Shown: positions 11,526 through 22,568 of the stretch, one piece after another
Numbering within the stretch: position 1 is the first letter of the stretch
How the letters are laid out: every line of letters begins with the position of its first letter
DNA from: Marinobacter vinifirmus
Lineage (GTDB): Bacteria > Pseudomonadota > Gammaproteobacteria > Pseudomonadales > Oleiphilaceae
Direction: 5' to 3'
DNA: 64,000 nucleotides
NCBI RefSeq assembly: GCF_002258215.1
Contig: NZ_NEFY01000004.1
Span: 186,001 to 250,000 of the forward strand
Made by a program: the position numbers and the translations under genes
Notes under the pieces: generated by a model
What the model was told of the DNA's origin: nothing
The model's database searches: none
What the model saw: the letters and a program-made list of their open reading frames with translations, nothing else

Positions 11526-12875
11526 ATGAGTAAGCGCCGCCGCAAGGTTCTGCCGCAAGAACCCGTGCGTTGTGAAATTGAATCCCTCGGCCATGATGGC
11601 CGTGGCATCGCCCGAACCGACGGCAAAGTCCAGTTTGTGGACGGCGCCCTGCCCGGGGAAACGGTGATGGCAAAGATGGTCAGCACCCGCAGCAAGTTCG
11701 ACGAACTGCGCACCCTGGAAGTGCTGGAAGCTGCCCCTGACCGCCAGCAGCCCCCCTGCGAATTTGCCGACCTGTGCGGCGGCTGCAGCCTGCAGCATAT
11801 GAGCGCCGATGCCCAGATCCGGTTCAAGGAAGACACCCTGCGGGAGCACTTTGCCCATTTCGGGGGCATAGAGCCGGAGCAGTGGATCGAGCCCATGCGT
11901 TCACCGGATACCCTGGGATACCGCCGTAAGGCCCGGCTCGGGGTACGTTACGTAAAGGCCCGGGAATCGGTGCTGGTGGGATTCCGGGAAAAGCGCAACA
12001 GCTTCCTGACCGACATTAGCGAGTGTGTGGTGCTGGACCCGCGTATCGGCAAGCGCATCACGCCGCTGCGGGAGCTACTTCACGGCATGGCCGCGTTTGA
12101 CCGCATCGCCCAGGTGGAAGTGGCCTGTGGCGACGACGTTGCCGCCATGGTGTTCCGTAACATGGACGAGCTGGTGCCGGAAGACCGGGAAAAGCTGATT
12201 GCCTTTGGCCAGGCCCACGACTTGCATATCTACCTGCAGCCGAAGGGCCCGCACACCGTGCACCGGATCTGGCCGGAATCGGCAGGCCGGGACGACGAAC
12301 GCCTGGCCTACCGTATGGATGAATTCGACCTGACCATGCAGTTCCATCCCATGGACTTCACCCAGGTGAATGCCGGTATCAACCGGGACATGGTGCACCG
12401 GGCGGTTGAGTGGCTGGATATCCAGCCTGGCGAGCGGGTGCTGGACCTGTTCTGTGGCCTGGGTAACTTTACGCTGCCACTGGCCCGCAAGGGTGGCCAG
12501 GTTGTGGGTGTGGAAGGCGACGATGCCATGGTGGTTCGTGGCCGGGAAAATGCACGGTTGAACGGCCTGGATAATGTGGAGTTTTTCGGGGCAGACCTGC
12601 ACGGCGACTTCACCGGCCAGGGCTGGGCGAAGGAAGGTTTCGACAAGATACTGATCGATCCGCCCCGCTCCGGTGCCGAGGATATCTGCAAGTACCTGAC
12701 TGCCTTTGGCGCCAACCGGATTGTCTATGTGTCCTGCAACCCGGCCACCCTGGCCCGGGATGCCGGTGTCCTGGTGCGTAACGGCTACCGGCTGGTGCGC
12801 GCCGGTGTGATGGACATGTTCCCGCACACCACCCATGTTGAGTCTATTGCCCTGTTCGAGCGCGATCCGCGCTGA
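11526..12875 (+). CDS. rlmD: 23S rRNA (uracil-1939-C5) methyltransferase RlmD
   Basis: 449 residues from the ATG at 11526. The reading frame is open further upstream into cysM, but that extension has no family support. An N-terminal TRAM-like RNA-binding domain (about 12-70) is followed by iron-sulfur cysteines C78, C84 and C87, with a fourth in SECVVLD. The SAM-binding core holds [18 protein letters not shown], and the catalytic region holds DPPRSG and [13 protein letters not shown] with the nucleophilic Cys. It methylates U1939 of 23S rRNA. Confidence 0.96.
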   Translation: MSKRRRKVLPQEPVRCEIESLGHDGRGIARTDGKVQFVDGALPGETVMAKMVSTRSKFDELRTLEVLEAAPDRQQPPCEFADLCGGCSLQHMSADAQIRFKEDTLREHFAHFGGIEPEQWIEPMRSPDTLGYRRKARLGVRYVKARESVLVGFREKRNSFLTDISECVVLDPRIGKRITPLRELLHGMAAFDRIAQVEVACGDDVAAMVFRNMDELVPEDREKLIAFGQAHDLHIYLQPKGPHTVHRIWPESAGRDDERLAYRMDEFDLTMQFHPMDFTQVNAGINRDMVHRAVEWLDIQPGERVLDLFCGLGNFTLPLARKGGQVVGVEGDDAMVVRGRENARLNGLDNVEFFGADLHGDFTGQGWAKEGFDKILIDPPRSGAEDICKYLTAFGANRIVYVSCNPATLARDAGVLVRNGYRLVRAGVMDMFPHTTHVESIALFERDPR

Positions 12876-12954
12876 CCGGTATGGGGAAACCGGCCTCGCC
12901 GACGCTCCGGACGGGCGGGGGCAAGGCCGGAAATCTATCAGGTAAGTTATTGCT

Positions 12955-15192
12955 ATGGTTAAAGTTAGGGAAGAGTACGGGGTAACCGGCGACGGTGAAG
13001 TGGATCTTGACCGTTGGGTTCAGCACATTGCCGAGCTGACGCACCTGGATAAGCCGGACCAGCTGCGACTGGCCTGCGAGAAAGCGGCCCTGATTGCACT
13101 GCAGGCGTTCCGTGAGGACCGCCTGTGGACGCCCGGTTCCAGCAGCTTCCGAACCGGGCTGGAAATGGCCCAGGTGCTGGCGGAACTGCACCTGGACCAG
13201 GCCAGCCTGGTGGCTGCCGTACTCTATCGGGCCGTTCGGGAAGAGCGGGTCGCCCTGGAAGAAATCCGAAAGGAATTCGGTGACGAAGTAGCCGGGCTGA
13301 TCAACGGCGTGCAGCAGATGGCGGCGATCTCGTCGGTTCACCATCCGCTCAAGGGCAACGTGCTGGGCCAGAGTGAAGGCCAGCTGGACAACGTGCGCAA
13401 GATGCTGGTCACCATGATCGACGACGTGCGGGTGGCCCTGATCAAGCTGGCGGAGCGAACCTGTGCCATCCGGGCGGTGAAAGACGCCCCGGAAGAAAAG
13501 CGTATGCGGGTGGCCCGTGAGGTGTTCGACATCTACGCGCCGCTGGCCCACCGGCTTGGTATCGGCCATATCAAGTGGGAACTGGAAGACCTGTCTTTCC
13601 GCTACCTGCATGCTTCCGCCTACAAGAAAATCGCCAAGCTGCTGGATGAAAAGCGGCTCGACCGGGAAGGCTATATCCGCCGGGTGATTGATACCCTGCA
13701 GACCGAGCTGAAGGCCTCCGGCATCAAGGGCGACCTCAGTGGCCGGGCCAAGCACATCTACAGCATCTGGCGCAAAATGCGTCGCAAGGGCATTGATTTC
13801 TCCCAGGTATACGATGTCCGGGCGGTACGGATACTGGTGCCGGAAGTGCGGGATTGCTACGCCGCACTGGGTATCGTGCATACCCTGTGGCGGCACATCC
13901 CCAACGAGTTTGATGACTACATCGCCAACCCCAAGGAAAACGGTTACCAGTCCCTGCATACGGCGGTGATCGGCCCCGAGGGCAAGGTGATGGAAGTGCA
14001 GATCCGTACCCATGCCATGCATGAAGAAGCTGAACTGGGTGTCTGTGCCCACTGGCTGTACAAGGGTACTGACAAGAACAACAAGTCCTCCGGCTACGAT
14101 GCCAAGATCAACTGGCTGCGCCAGGTACTCGAGTGGCAGGAAGAGCTGGGTGACTTGTCCGGGCTGGCAGACCACCTGAAATCCGATGTCGCCTCCGACC
14201 GGGTGTATGTGTTTACCCCCGAAGGCCATGTGGTGGACCTGCCCCAGGGCGCCACGCCGGTGGACTTCGCCTATCGCGTACATACCGAAATCGGCCATGC
14301 CTGCCGGGGCGCCCGGGTGAACAGCCGGATTGTGCCGCTGACCTACCCGCTGAAAACCGGCGACCAGGTGTTTATCCTGACCTCCAACAACCCGGCGCCA
14401 AGCCGGGACTGGCTGAACCCGAGCCTGGGCTATATCCAGACCTCCCGTGCCCGGGCCAAGGTCACCCACTGGTTCAAACAGCAGGACCGGGACCGCAACA
14501 TCTCGGATGGCCGGGCAATCCTGGAAGACGAATTCAAGCGGCTGTCGATCTATGACGTGGATTTGACGGACCTGGCCAGGAAGGTCAACTACCACTCCAC
14601 CGAAGACATGTTTGCCGCCGTTGGCGCCGGTGATTTGCGCCCCACCCATGTGGCTAACGTGGCCCAGCAGATGCTGGAGCCGAGAACCGAGCAACTGGAT
14701 CTCAAACTCACTGGCAACCGCAAAAAAGCCTACGACACCGAATCGGATATCCAGATTCTGGGTGTGGGCAAGCTGAAAACCCAGGTGGCCAAGTGCTGTA
14801 AACCGCTGCCGGGTGACCCGATTGGTGGCTACATTACGGTGGGCCGGGGCGTTACCGTGCACCGTCAGGACTGCATGACGTTCCTGAACCTGAAGGAATT
14901 CGAACCCAACCGGATCATCGAAGTGAACTGGGGTGGCCAGCCGGTAGCGGTGTATCCGGTGGATATCGAGATCGAGGCCTACGACCGGTCTGGATTGCTG
15001 CGGGATATCACCCAGGTGCTGTCGGCGTCCAAGAGTGATGTCATGTCGCTGCATACCCAGACCAATAAAGACGAGAACACTGCCACCATGCTGGTGACTG
15101 TGGAAATCTCCAGCCTGGAACAGTTGGCGCGGTTGCTGGCGCAGATCCGCAACCTGCCGAACATCATCGACGTAAGGCGAAAGCGCGGATGA
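12955..15192 (+). CDS. relA: (p)ppGpp synthetase I RelA
   Basis: 745 residues (E. coli 744). It makes (p)ppGpp on ribosomes carrying uncharged tRNA. The N-terminal HD-hydrolase region is degenerate: where SpoT has an HD pair, this reads LYRAV. The synthetase domain carries NEFDDYIANPKENGYQSLHT, with the acidic EFDD motif typical of monofunctional RelA. Next come a TGS domain (VYVFTPEGHVVDLPQGATPVDFAY), a zinc-finger/conserved-cysteine part (KCCKPLPGD) and a C-terminal ACT domain. It overlaps mazG by ATGA. Confidence 0.97.
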   Translation: MVKVREEYGVTGDGEVDLDRWVQHIAELTHLDKPDQLRLACEKAALIALQAFREDRLWTPGSSSFRTGLEMAQVLAELHLDQASLVAAVLYRAVREERVALEEIRKEFGDEVAGLINGVQQMAAISSVHHPLKGNVLGQSEGQLDNVRKMLVTMIDDVRVALIKLAERTCAIRAVKDAPEEKRMRVAREVFDIYAPLAHRLGIGHIKWELEDLSFRYLHASAYKKIAKLLDEKRLDREGYIRRVIDTLQTELKASGIKGDLSGRAKHIYSIWRKMRRKGIDFSQVYDVRAVRILVPEVRDCYAALGIVHTLWRHIPNEFDDYIANPKENGYQSLHTAVIGPEGKVMEVQIRTHAMHEEAELGVCAHWLYKGTDKNNKSSGYDAKINWLRQVLEWQEELGDLSGLADHLKSDVASDRVYVFTPEGHVVDLPQGATPVDFAYRVHTEIGHACRGARVNSRIVPLTYPLKTGDQVFILTSNNPAPSRDWLNPSLGYIQTSRARAKVTHWFKQQDRDRNISDGRAILEDEFKRLSIYDVDLTDLARKVNYHSTEDMFAAVGAGDLRPTHVANVAQQMLEPRTEQLDLKLTGNRKKAYDTESDIQILGVGKLKTQVAKCCKPLPGDPIGGYITVGRGVTVHRQDCMTFLNLKEFEPNRIIEVNWGGQPVAVYPVDIEIEAYDRSGLLRDITQVLSASKSDVMSLHTQTNKDENTATMLVTVEISSLEQLARLLAQIRNLPNIIDVRRKRG

Positions 15193-16034
15193 GCTATTCC
15201 ATCGACGACCTGAAAACCCTGATGGCGCGCCTGCGGGAGCCGGCCACCGGTTGCCCGTGGGATACGAAGCAGACCTTCGCCAGCATCGTGCCCCATACCA
15301 TTGAAGAGGCCTATGAGGTGGCGGATGCTATCGAGCAGGGTGATTACCCCCATGTGAAAGACGAGCTGGGGGACTTGCTGTTCCAGGTGATCTTCTACGC
15401 CCGGATGGGGCAGGAGGAGGGCCACTTTGATTTTGATGGCATTGTCGACAACCTGGTGCGCAAACTCATCCGCCGGCATCCCCATGTGTTTCCGGAGGGC
15501 ACCCTGGAAAGCCGAATAGACCCGGACAACCGGCCCACGGAAGCCTGGATCAAGGAAAGCTGGGAGCGCATCAAGGCGGAAGAGCGGGCGCAGAAGCCTG
15601 CGCCGGATGCCGATGCATTGGTCAGTCGCCTGGACGGTATTGCCCGCACACTGCCGGCCATGGCCCGGGCCGAGAAGTTGCAGCGCCGCGCTGCCCGCCA
15701 CGGCTTTGACTGGCCGGAGATCGGCGCGGTGTTCGACAAGCTGCACGAAGAAATCGATGAGCTGAAGGAAGCCTGGCAGGCCGCCGAAGACGGCACCGGC
15801 GAGCGGGATGCGGTGGAAGACGAGCTGGGCGACCTGCTGTTTGTGTGCGTGAACCTGGCCCGGTTCATGAAAGTGAATCCGGAGCAGGCGCTCAAGCGCA
15901 CCAATCGCAAATTCGAAATGCGCTTCCGGGCCATTGAAGAGATCCTGGCCGCCGAGGGGCGTGACATGGACGAAGAAAGCCTGGAGGCGCTGGATGCCAT
16001 CTGGCAGCGGGTCAAGGGCGTGGAAAAAGGGTAA
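15189..16034 (+). CDS. mazG: Nucleoside triphosphate pyrophosphohydrolase MazG
   Basis: 281 residues with two MazG domains. The first (about 15-100) has CPWDTKQTFASIVPHTIEEAYEVADAI and the metal-binding DELGDLLFQV. The second (about 170-265) has a HEEIDELKEAW helix and DELGDLLFVCVNLAR. It hydrolyses NTPs to NMP and pyrophosphate. In E. coli it also limits ppGpp build-up, which suits its coupling to relA. The ATG overlaps the relA stop. Confidence 0.96.
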   Translation: MSYSIDDLKTLMARLREPATGCPWDTKQTFASIVPHTIEEAYEVADAIEQGDYPHVKDELGDLLFQVIFYARMGQEEGHFDFDGIVDNLVRKLIRRHPHVFPEGTLESRIDPDNRPTEAWIKESWERIKAEERAQKPAPDADALVSRLDGIARTLPAMARAEKLQRRAARHGFDWPEIGAVFDKLHEEIDELKEAWQAAEDGTGERDAVEDELGDLLFVCVNLARFMKVNPEQALKRTNRKFEMRFRAIEEILAAEGRDMDEESLEALDAIWQRVKGVEKG

Positions 16035-16115
16035 CCCCAAGGCCTGATAGACTTTCCCGGGCAATCCTTAGTATCGTAACTCTCTCCTGATTACGCCCTA
16101 CAGAAGGAACCCGCT

Positions 16116-18761
16116 GTGACAGAACTGCATCCCGATCTGCGAGAGAACGTACGTTTACTGGGTGAATTGCTCGGCCAGAGCATTCTGCAGCATCCGGGGC
16201 AGGAGTGCTTCGACCTGATCGAGGAAATCCGGGCGGCGGCGAAAGCCGATCGCCGCCAGGAGAGCGGTTCCGGCCAGCGGCTTGAAACCCTGCTGCGCCA
16301 GCTCAGCGATAACGAATTGCTGCCGGTTACCCGGGCTTTCAACCAGTTTCTCAACCTGGCCAACCTGGCCGAACAGTATCACGGTATTCGCCGAAAGCAG
16401 GGGCACCCGTCTGACCTGATGGTGGAATCCCTGAGCGAAGTCTTCGACCGGCTGAAATCCGGCGGCGTTGATGCGGAAGAGCTGCATCGCCGTGTGGCCG
16501 ACCTGCGTATTGAATTTGTGCTCACCGCGCACCCCACCGAAGTGGCCCGCCGTACCCTGATCCTGAAATACGATGAAATGTCAGACTGCCTGGCCCGGCT
16601 GGACCATGATGACCTGATGCCGGCGGAGCGGGGTGAAATCACCGACCGCCTGTCGCAGCTGATCGCCGAAGCCTGGCATACCGACGAAATCCGCCACGAG
16701 CGGCCCACCGCGGTAGACGAGGCCAAGTGGGGGTTTGCGGTGATCGAAAACAGCCTGTGGCAGGCGCTGCCGAAGTTTCTGCGCAGCCTGGATGCTTCCC
16801 TGGAAGATGCCACCGGCAAGGGGCTGCCGTTGCAGGCGACACCGGTGCAGATTGCCTCCTGGATGGGCGGCGACCGGGATGGCAACCCCAACGTCACCCA
16901 CGATGTGACCCGGCAGGTATTTCTGCTTGGCCGCTGGATGGCGGCCGACCTGTACCTGCGTGATATCCAGGCCCTGCGGGCGGAACTTTCGATGTGGCAG
17001 GCCAGTGATGAATTGCAGGCAGTCACCGGTGACTCCCGGGAGCCGTACCGCCAGGTGCTGGCACAGTTACGGGACCGGCTGATCCGCACCCGGGACTGGG
17101 CCGAGGCCAGCGTCAAAGGCGATCCGGCCGACAGCACTGACATCCTGTTCGAAAACGAAGACCTGACCGCACCGCTGGAGCTGTGTTACCGCTCGCTGGT
17201 GCAATGCGGCCTTGAGCACATCGCCAACGGGCCGCTGCTGGACACCATTCGCCGGGCCCACACCTTCGGGCTGCCGCTGATCCGGCTGGATATCCGCCAG
17301 GAAGCCACCCGTCACGCCGAGGCGGTGGCCGAGATGGTGGACTACGCGGGCCTGGGTGACTATTTATCGTGGCCAGAGCAGGAGCGCCAGGCCTTTCTGG
17401 TACGGGAACTGCAGGGCCGCCGGCCGCTGGTGCCCAGAAACTGGGAACCCTCCGAGCCGGTAAGGGAAGTGCTGGCCACCTGTGAAGTCGTGGCACAACA
17501 AACCCCGGAAGCGCTGGGCTCTTATGTGATTTCCATGGCCAGCACGCCGTCGGATGTACTCAGTGTGATCCTGCTGCTGCGGGAAGCCGGCATGAAGTTC
17601 CCGATGCGGGTGGTGCCGCTGTTCGAAACCCTGAGCGATCTGCAGGGCGCGCCGGACAGCATGGCCGCCCTGTACGAGGTGGACTGGTATCGCGAATACT
17701 GTCAGGGCCGGCAGGAAGTGATGATCGGCTACTCGGATTCGTCCAAGGACGCAGGCCAGCTGATGGCCGCCTGGGCCCAGTACCAGGCCCAGGAAAAGCT
17801 GACCCGGGTGGCCAGCCAGTATGGCGTACACCTGACCCTGTTCCACGGCCGCGGCGGTACGGTAGGCCGGGGCGGTGGCCCTGCCAACCGGGCCATCCTG
17901 TCCCAGCCCCCGGGGTCAGTAAACGGCAGTTTCCGGATTACCGAGCAGGGCGAGATGATCCGCTTCAAGTTCGGCCTGCCTCGGCTGGCGGTGCAGAGCC
18001 TGACCCTGTACACCACGGCGGTTATCGAGGCCACTCTGGCGCCGCCACCGGAGCCGGAAGACAGCTGGCGCGAAACCATGGACTGGCTGACTGAAAGGTC
18101 CCTGAAGGCCTATCGGGATGTGGTTCGGGAGAATCCGGATTTTGTGCCTTATTTCCGCCAGGTAACGCCGGAAACCGCCCTGGGCAAACTGGCCCTGGGC
18201 AGTCGCCCGGCCCGGCGCAAGCCCACGGGTGGCGTGGAAAGCCTGCGGGCAATTCCATGGATCTTTGCCTGGACCCAGATGCGCCTGATGCTGCCGAGCT
18301 GGCTGGGCAGCGATGTGGCCCTTGAAGAGGCAGCACAGGCGGATCGCCTGCCGGAACTTCGGGAAATGATGCGTGGCTGGCCGTTCTTCCGCACCTACGT
18401 GGATATGCTCGAGATGGTACTGGCCAAGGCCGACCTGCGCATTGCCAGCTATTACGAACAGACCCTGGTGGAAGACGACAAGCTCAAGGCATTGGGCGCC
18501 AGCCTTCGGGATCGGCTGACCGGATGCATTGCGCGCTTGCTGGAGCTCAAGGAGCAGCAGGATCTGCTGGAAGGCGAACCGGTGTTCGCCCACTCCATGA
18601 AAGTTCGCAACCCCTACACAGATCCGCTGCACTACCTGCAGGCGGAACTGCTGCGCCGTGACCGGGAAAGCGAAGACAAAGGCGAGGTGCCGGAGATGGT
18701 CGAGCGGGCCCTGAAAGTTACCATGGCCGGTATTGCTGCCGGCATGCGTAACACGGGCTGA
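16116..18761 (+). CDS. ppc: Phosphoenolpyruvate carboxylase
   Basis: 881 residues (E. coli 883). It carboxylates PEP to oxaloacetate to refill the TCA cycle. The catalytic His is H139 in LTAHPTEVARRT. Other landmarks are GGDRDGNPNVT, GYSDSSKDAGQ with the bicarbonate-site lysine, and FHGRGGTVGRGGGP. It ends with the family C-terminal MRNTG. The start is GTG at 16116 with AAGGAA upstream. It lies 81 bp after mazG. Confidence 0.97.
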   Translation: MTELHPDLRENVRLLGELLGQSILQHPGQECFDLIEEIRAAAKADRRQESGSGQRLETLLRQLSDNELLPVTRAFNQFLNLANLAEQYHGIRRKQGHPSDLMVESLSEVFDRLKSGGVDAEELHRRVADLRIEFVLTAHPTEVARRTLILKYDEMSDCLARLDHDDLMPAERGEITDRLSQLIAEAWHTDEIRHERPTAVDEAKWGFAVIENSLWQALPKFLRSLDASLEDATGKGLPLQATPVQIASWMGGDRDGNPNVTHDVTRQVFLLGRWMAADLYLRDIQALRAELSMWQASDELQAVTGDSREPYRQVLAQLRDRLIRTRDWAEASVKGDPADSTDILFENEDLTAPLELCYRSLVQCGLEHIANGPLLDTIRRAHTFGLPLIRLDIRQEATRHAEAVAEMVDYAGLGDYLSWPEQERQAFLVRELQGRRPLVPRNWEPSEPVREVLATCEVVAQQTPEALGSYVISMASTPSDVLSVILLLREAGMKFPMRVVPLFETLSDLQGAPDSMAALYEVDWYREYCQGRQEVMIGYSDSSKDAGQLMAAWAQYQAQEKLTRVASQYGVHLTLFHGRGGTVGRGGGPANRAILSQPPGSVNGSFRITEQGEMIRFKFGLPRLAVQSLTLYTTAVIEATLAPPPEPEDSWRETMDWLTERSLKAYRDVVRENPDFVPYFRQVTPETALGKLALGSRPARRKPTGGVESLRAIPWIFAWTQMRLMLPSWLGSDVALEEAAQADRLPELREMMRGWPFFRTYVDMLEMVLAKADLRIASYYEQTLVEDDKLKALGASLRDRLTGCIARLLELKEQQDLLEGEPVFAHSMKVRNPYTDPLHYLQAELLRRDRESEDKGEVPEMVERALKVTMAGIAAGMRNTG

Positions 18762-18774
18762 TGCCGGGGAGACA

Positions 18775-20157
18775 ATGCGTTTGAACGTATCCGAGCGACT
18801 GGAACAATACCTCGCCCGCCGTGGGCTGGCCTGGACACCGGTGGATATTGCGCCGGTTACCAACCTGGATGAGGCGATCAGGGCGTCCGGGCAGGCGGCT
18901 GACTTTGCCGTGGCCACGGTACTGATCGATGTAAGCGGCCTGTTGATGGTGGTGCACCGGGCCGGAAATCCGCCATCGCTTGCGCAGCTGCGCAAGTTCA
19001 CGGGCCGGCCCTTGCAGCAGCTGGAGCCTTTGCAGGCCGCCAGCTTCTTTGACGATTGCCATCCCGGCTTTATTCCGCCGGTGGGCGCGGCCTGGGACCT
19101 GGACGTGCTGGTGGATGAAGACATCTACAGTGCCCGGCAAGTGTGTTTTACCTCGGGCAGTGAGCAGGTTCTGATACAGATGGCTGGCGAGGAATTCCAG
19201 CGTGCCCTGGACAACGCCCGGAGAATGGATTTCACCGGTAATGAAGCGGGTAACGGCGGGGATGATGAAGCCGATGCCACCCCGACCCTGAACAAGGTGG
19301 CAGACCGCCTGAAAGGCCTTACCCGGTTGCCGCCCATGCCAGCACTGGCCGGCCGGATGGCGGAACTGGCACAAGACCCGGAGCAGCACGGTGATGAACT
19401 GGCGAACCTGGTCGGGATCGACCCGGGCCTGGCAGCCCAGGTACTGAGGTACGCCCGTTCCGGATTGTTCGGGCAGACCCGCCAGAACGGATCCCTGGCA
19501 GAGGCGATAGAATTGCTGGGGGCGGACCGTCTGGCCCATGTGGCCCGCGGTGCAGCCGGTGTGCGTTCGTTCAGGGTTGCCCGGGACGGAGCGCTGGGCA
19601 TCAACAGCCTGTGGCGCCACTCCCTGTACTGCGCGTTTATGTGCCGTGCACTGGCGGAGCGGCTGGAGCTTGACCAGGATATGGCCTACCTGTGCGGCCT
19701 GCTCCACAACTTCGGTTTGCTGCTGATTGCCTGGCTGTATCCGTCTGAATTCCGTGAATTGCAGGCGCTGCGGGAAATCAATCCGGAAAGCGACATGCGT
19801 TCGCTGGAGCGTGAAGTGTTTGGCTCCGGCGAGGGCGGCGATACCGTACCGATGGGGCATGCGACCCTGGGCGGATTGCTGTACCGCTTATGGCAGTTGC
19901 CGGAGCCGGTCATCAAGGCCGCAGGCCTGCACCAGAGCCCGGACTATCAGGGCGCTGATGAAGACTACGTGCGGATGGTTTTACTGGCCAACGGCCTGCT
20001 GAAAAAGCGCGGGATTGGCGACGAGCTCAGCCCGGATGATATACCGGCACTGACCGATGCCCTTGGCCTGGGGTCGGTGGCACTGGAAGAAGTGCAGCAG
20101 GAAATCAGCAGTTTGTCGGCGGATCTGGACGCCCTGATAATCCCCCTCGAACCTTGA
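18775..20157 (+). CDS. YbaK-like plus HDOD domain signalling protein
   Basis: 460 residues from the ATG at 18775 (GGGGAGA just upstream). The first 150 residues look like a YbaK/aminoacyl-tRNA-deacylase fold (VTNLDEAIRASGQ, FAVATVLIDVSG, LRKFTGRPLQQLEP). The second half, from about residue 180, is an HDOD domain: LTRLPPMPALAGRMAELAQDP, IDPGLAAQVLRYARSG, LWRHSLYCAFMCRALAERL, LCGLLHNFGLLLIAW. HDOD proteins act in bacterial signalling, often with c-di-GMP or motility systems. The YbaK-like part is probably a binding domain here. The exact role is unknown. Confidence 0.85.
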   Translation: MRLNVSERLEQYLARRGLAWTPVDIAPVTNLDEAIRASGQAADFAVATVLIDVSGLLMVVHRAGNPPSLAQLRKFTGRPLQQLEPLQAASFFDDCHPGFIPPVGAAWDLDVLVDEDIYSARQVCFTSGSEQVLIQMAGEEFQRALDNARRMDFTGNEAGNGGDDEADATPTLNKVADRLKGLTRLPPMPALAGRMAELAQDPEQHGDELANLVGIDPGLAAQVLRYARSGLFGQTRQNGSLAEAIELLGADRLAHVARGAAGVRSFRVARDGALGINSLWRHSLYCAFMCRALAERLELDQDMAYLCGLLHNFGLLLIAWLYPSEFRELQALREINPESDMRSLEREVFGSGEGGDTVPMGHATLGGLLYRLWQLPEPVIKAAGLHQSPDYQGADEDYVRMVLLANGLLKKRGIGDELSPDDIPALTDALGLGSVALEEVQQEISSLSADLDALIIPLEP

Positions 20158-20256
20158 GTTCAGTCAGTTACTCATCCAATGATACGGAGGTCGACTTTCT
20201 ATGCGGGGGCTGACTTCGTATAATGCGGCCTCGATTCTGGGCAGGTGTGCCGTTAA

Positions 20257-21003
<747 letters not shown>

Positions 21004-21039
21004 TATCAAGGCCGGAGCGGCCCCGGAGGCACTGATTCT

Positions 21040-21741
21040 GTGAAGTTACTGGCACTGGATACGTCTTCCGAAGGCTGCTCCGCCGCGCTCTTGATGGATG
21101 GCCATATTACCGAGCGCTTTGAAGTGGCCCCCCGGGGCCACACCCGTCTTCTGATGCCCATGGTGCGTGAGTTACTCGCGGAGCAGGGGCTCACTCCTTC
21201 TGGCCTGGATGCCCTGGCGTTTGCCCGGGGGCCGGGCTCTTTCACCGGCTTACGCATTGCCACCGGCGTGGTTCAGGGCCTGGCCTGGGGGCTGGATATC
21301 CCTGTGGTGCCGGTATCTTCCCTGGCTGCTGTTGCGCTGCAAGCCATCGACAAGCATCAATTGCCCGAAGGGGCCTGCGTAGCCGTAGCTTTCGACGCCC
21401 GCATGGGTGAAGTCTACTGGGGCACTTTCCAGTGCCGTGACGGCCTGCCGGTGTTGCTGGCAGACGAGCGGGTATGCCCGCCATCGGCAGTCAGCCTGCC
21501 GGATGTCAGTGCAGATCGCTGGATCGGTGTTGGTTCCGGCTGGGCCTTCGCCGGTGATATGCCTGCGGATGTAGCGGAAACCGTCGCTGTGGTTGATGAC
21601 ACCCTGGTACCCCGGGCCTGTGAAGTTGTCCGGTTGGCGGAACAGGGCTACCGCCAGGGTGAGGCGGTGCCGGCGGAGCAGGCCCAGCCGGTTTATATCC
21701 GCGATGAAGTCGCCTGGAAAAAGCTGCCAGGCCGTGACTGA
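21040..21741 (+). CDS. tsaB: tRNA t6A modification protein TsaB
   Basis: 233 residues. It is the non-catalytic partner of TsaD in making N6-threonylcarbamoyladenosine at tRNA position 37. It starts with the ASKHA-fold [16 protein letters not shown] and carries [22 protein letters not shown]. The start is GTG at 21040, with GGAGG 11 bases upstream. It overlaps rsmJ by 8 bp. Confidence 0.95.
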   Translation: MKLLALDTSSEGCSAALLMDGHITERFEVAPRGHTRLLMPMVRELLAEQGLTPSGLDALAFARGPGSFTGLRIATGVVQGLAWGLDIPVVPVSSLAAVALQAIDKHQLPEGACVAVAFDARMGEVYWGTFQCRDGLPVLLADERVCPPSAVSLPDVSADRWIGVGSGWAFAGDMPADVAETVAVVDDTLVPRACEVVRLAEQGYRQGEAVPAEQAQPVYIRDEVAWKKLPGRD

Positions 21742-22543
21742 GCCTTCCTCCGTGCCAGGCACCCTTGCGGTGGCCTGCAGCCCGCTGGGTGACCAGCACC
21801 AGGCCCGAGCGCTGGCTGAGGAGCTGGCACTGCCCTGGTTGGGCGTCGTCAAGCCGCAACAGGTTCGTGATTACTCCATTCTTCTGTATTCCGACGACCA
21901 GGGCCTGGCCCTGCAGATCACCGGTAAAGGTGCGCCTGGCCCGGTACGGGCCGAGTTTGTTACCGGTAAGATGGGTTATCGCCGGGAACACGGTGGCGGT
22001 ACGGGCCAGCTGGTCGCCAGGGCAGTGGGCTTGCAGAAGACCCGCGCAGGTTTACACGTTCTGGATGCCACGGCCGGGTTGGGGCAGGACGCCTTTGTAC
22101 TGGCTGGCCTCGGCTGCCGCGTCACCTTGCTGGAGCGAAACCCGGTGATCCATGCCTTGCTGGCCGATGGGCTGGCCCGGGCTGCACTGAACCCGGATTG
22201 CGCTCCAGTGGTGGCCAGGATGACCCTGGAAGCCGGCAGCTCCATTGACTGGCTGGCGAAGGCTGACCCGGAATCGGTGGATGTGGTGTACCTGGATCCG
22301 ATGTTCCCGCATCGGGACAAGTCGGCCCTGGTGAAAAAAGAAATGCAGGTGTTCCGGCAGGTGGTGGGCGACGACGATGATTCAGCTCAATTACTGCAAG
22401 CGGCACTGAAGGCTGCCCGTTACCGGGTGGTGGTCAAACGCCCCCGCAAGGCCCCGGCCGTAGAAGGTCCGGAACCGGCTACCCGCATCGAAGGCAAGAG
22501 CAGCCGCTACGATATCTATTCCCTGAAAGCCCTGCCGGCCTGA
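21734..22543 (+). CDS. rsmJ: 16S rRNA (guanine-1516-N2) methyltransferase RsmJ
   Basis: 269 residues from GTG 21734 (alternative GTG 21752). The SAM motif is [18 protein letters not shown], followed by [12 protein letters not shown]. The acceptor motif region is [19 protein letters not shown], diagnostic of RsmJ (YhiQ). It methylates G1516 of 16S rRNA. It overlaps the end of tsaB and converges on plsB with 25 bp between. Confidence 0.94.
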   Translation: MTEPSSVPGTLAVACSPLGDQHQARALAEELALPWLGVVKPQQVRDYSILLYSDDQGLALQITGKGAPGPVRAEFVTGKMGYRREHGGGTGQLVARAVGLQKTRAGLHVLDATAGLGQDAFVLAGLGCRVTLLERNPVIHALLADGLARAALNPDCAPVVARMTLEAGSSIDWLAKADPESVDVVYLDPMFPHRDKSALVKKEMQVFRQVVGDDDDSAQLLQAALKAARYRVVVKRPRKAPAVEGPEPATRIEGKSSRYDIYSLKALPA

Positions 22544-22568
22544 GGCTGACCCAAACTGGCAACCGGTT

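Noticed and set aside
12844..15054. 736-residue open frame on the minus strand opposite relA
   Set aside because: Shadow of relA, which has complete domain support; composition (His/Gln/Gly-rich) is that of reverse-frame translation.
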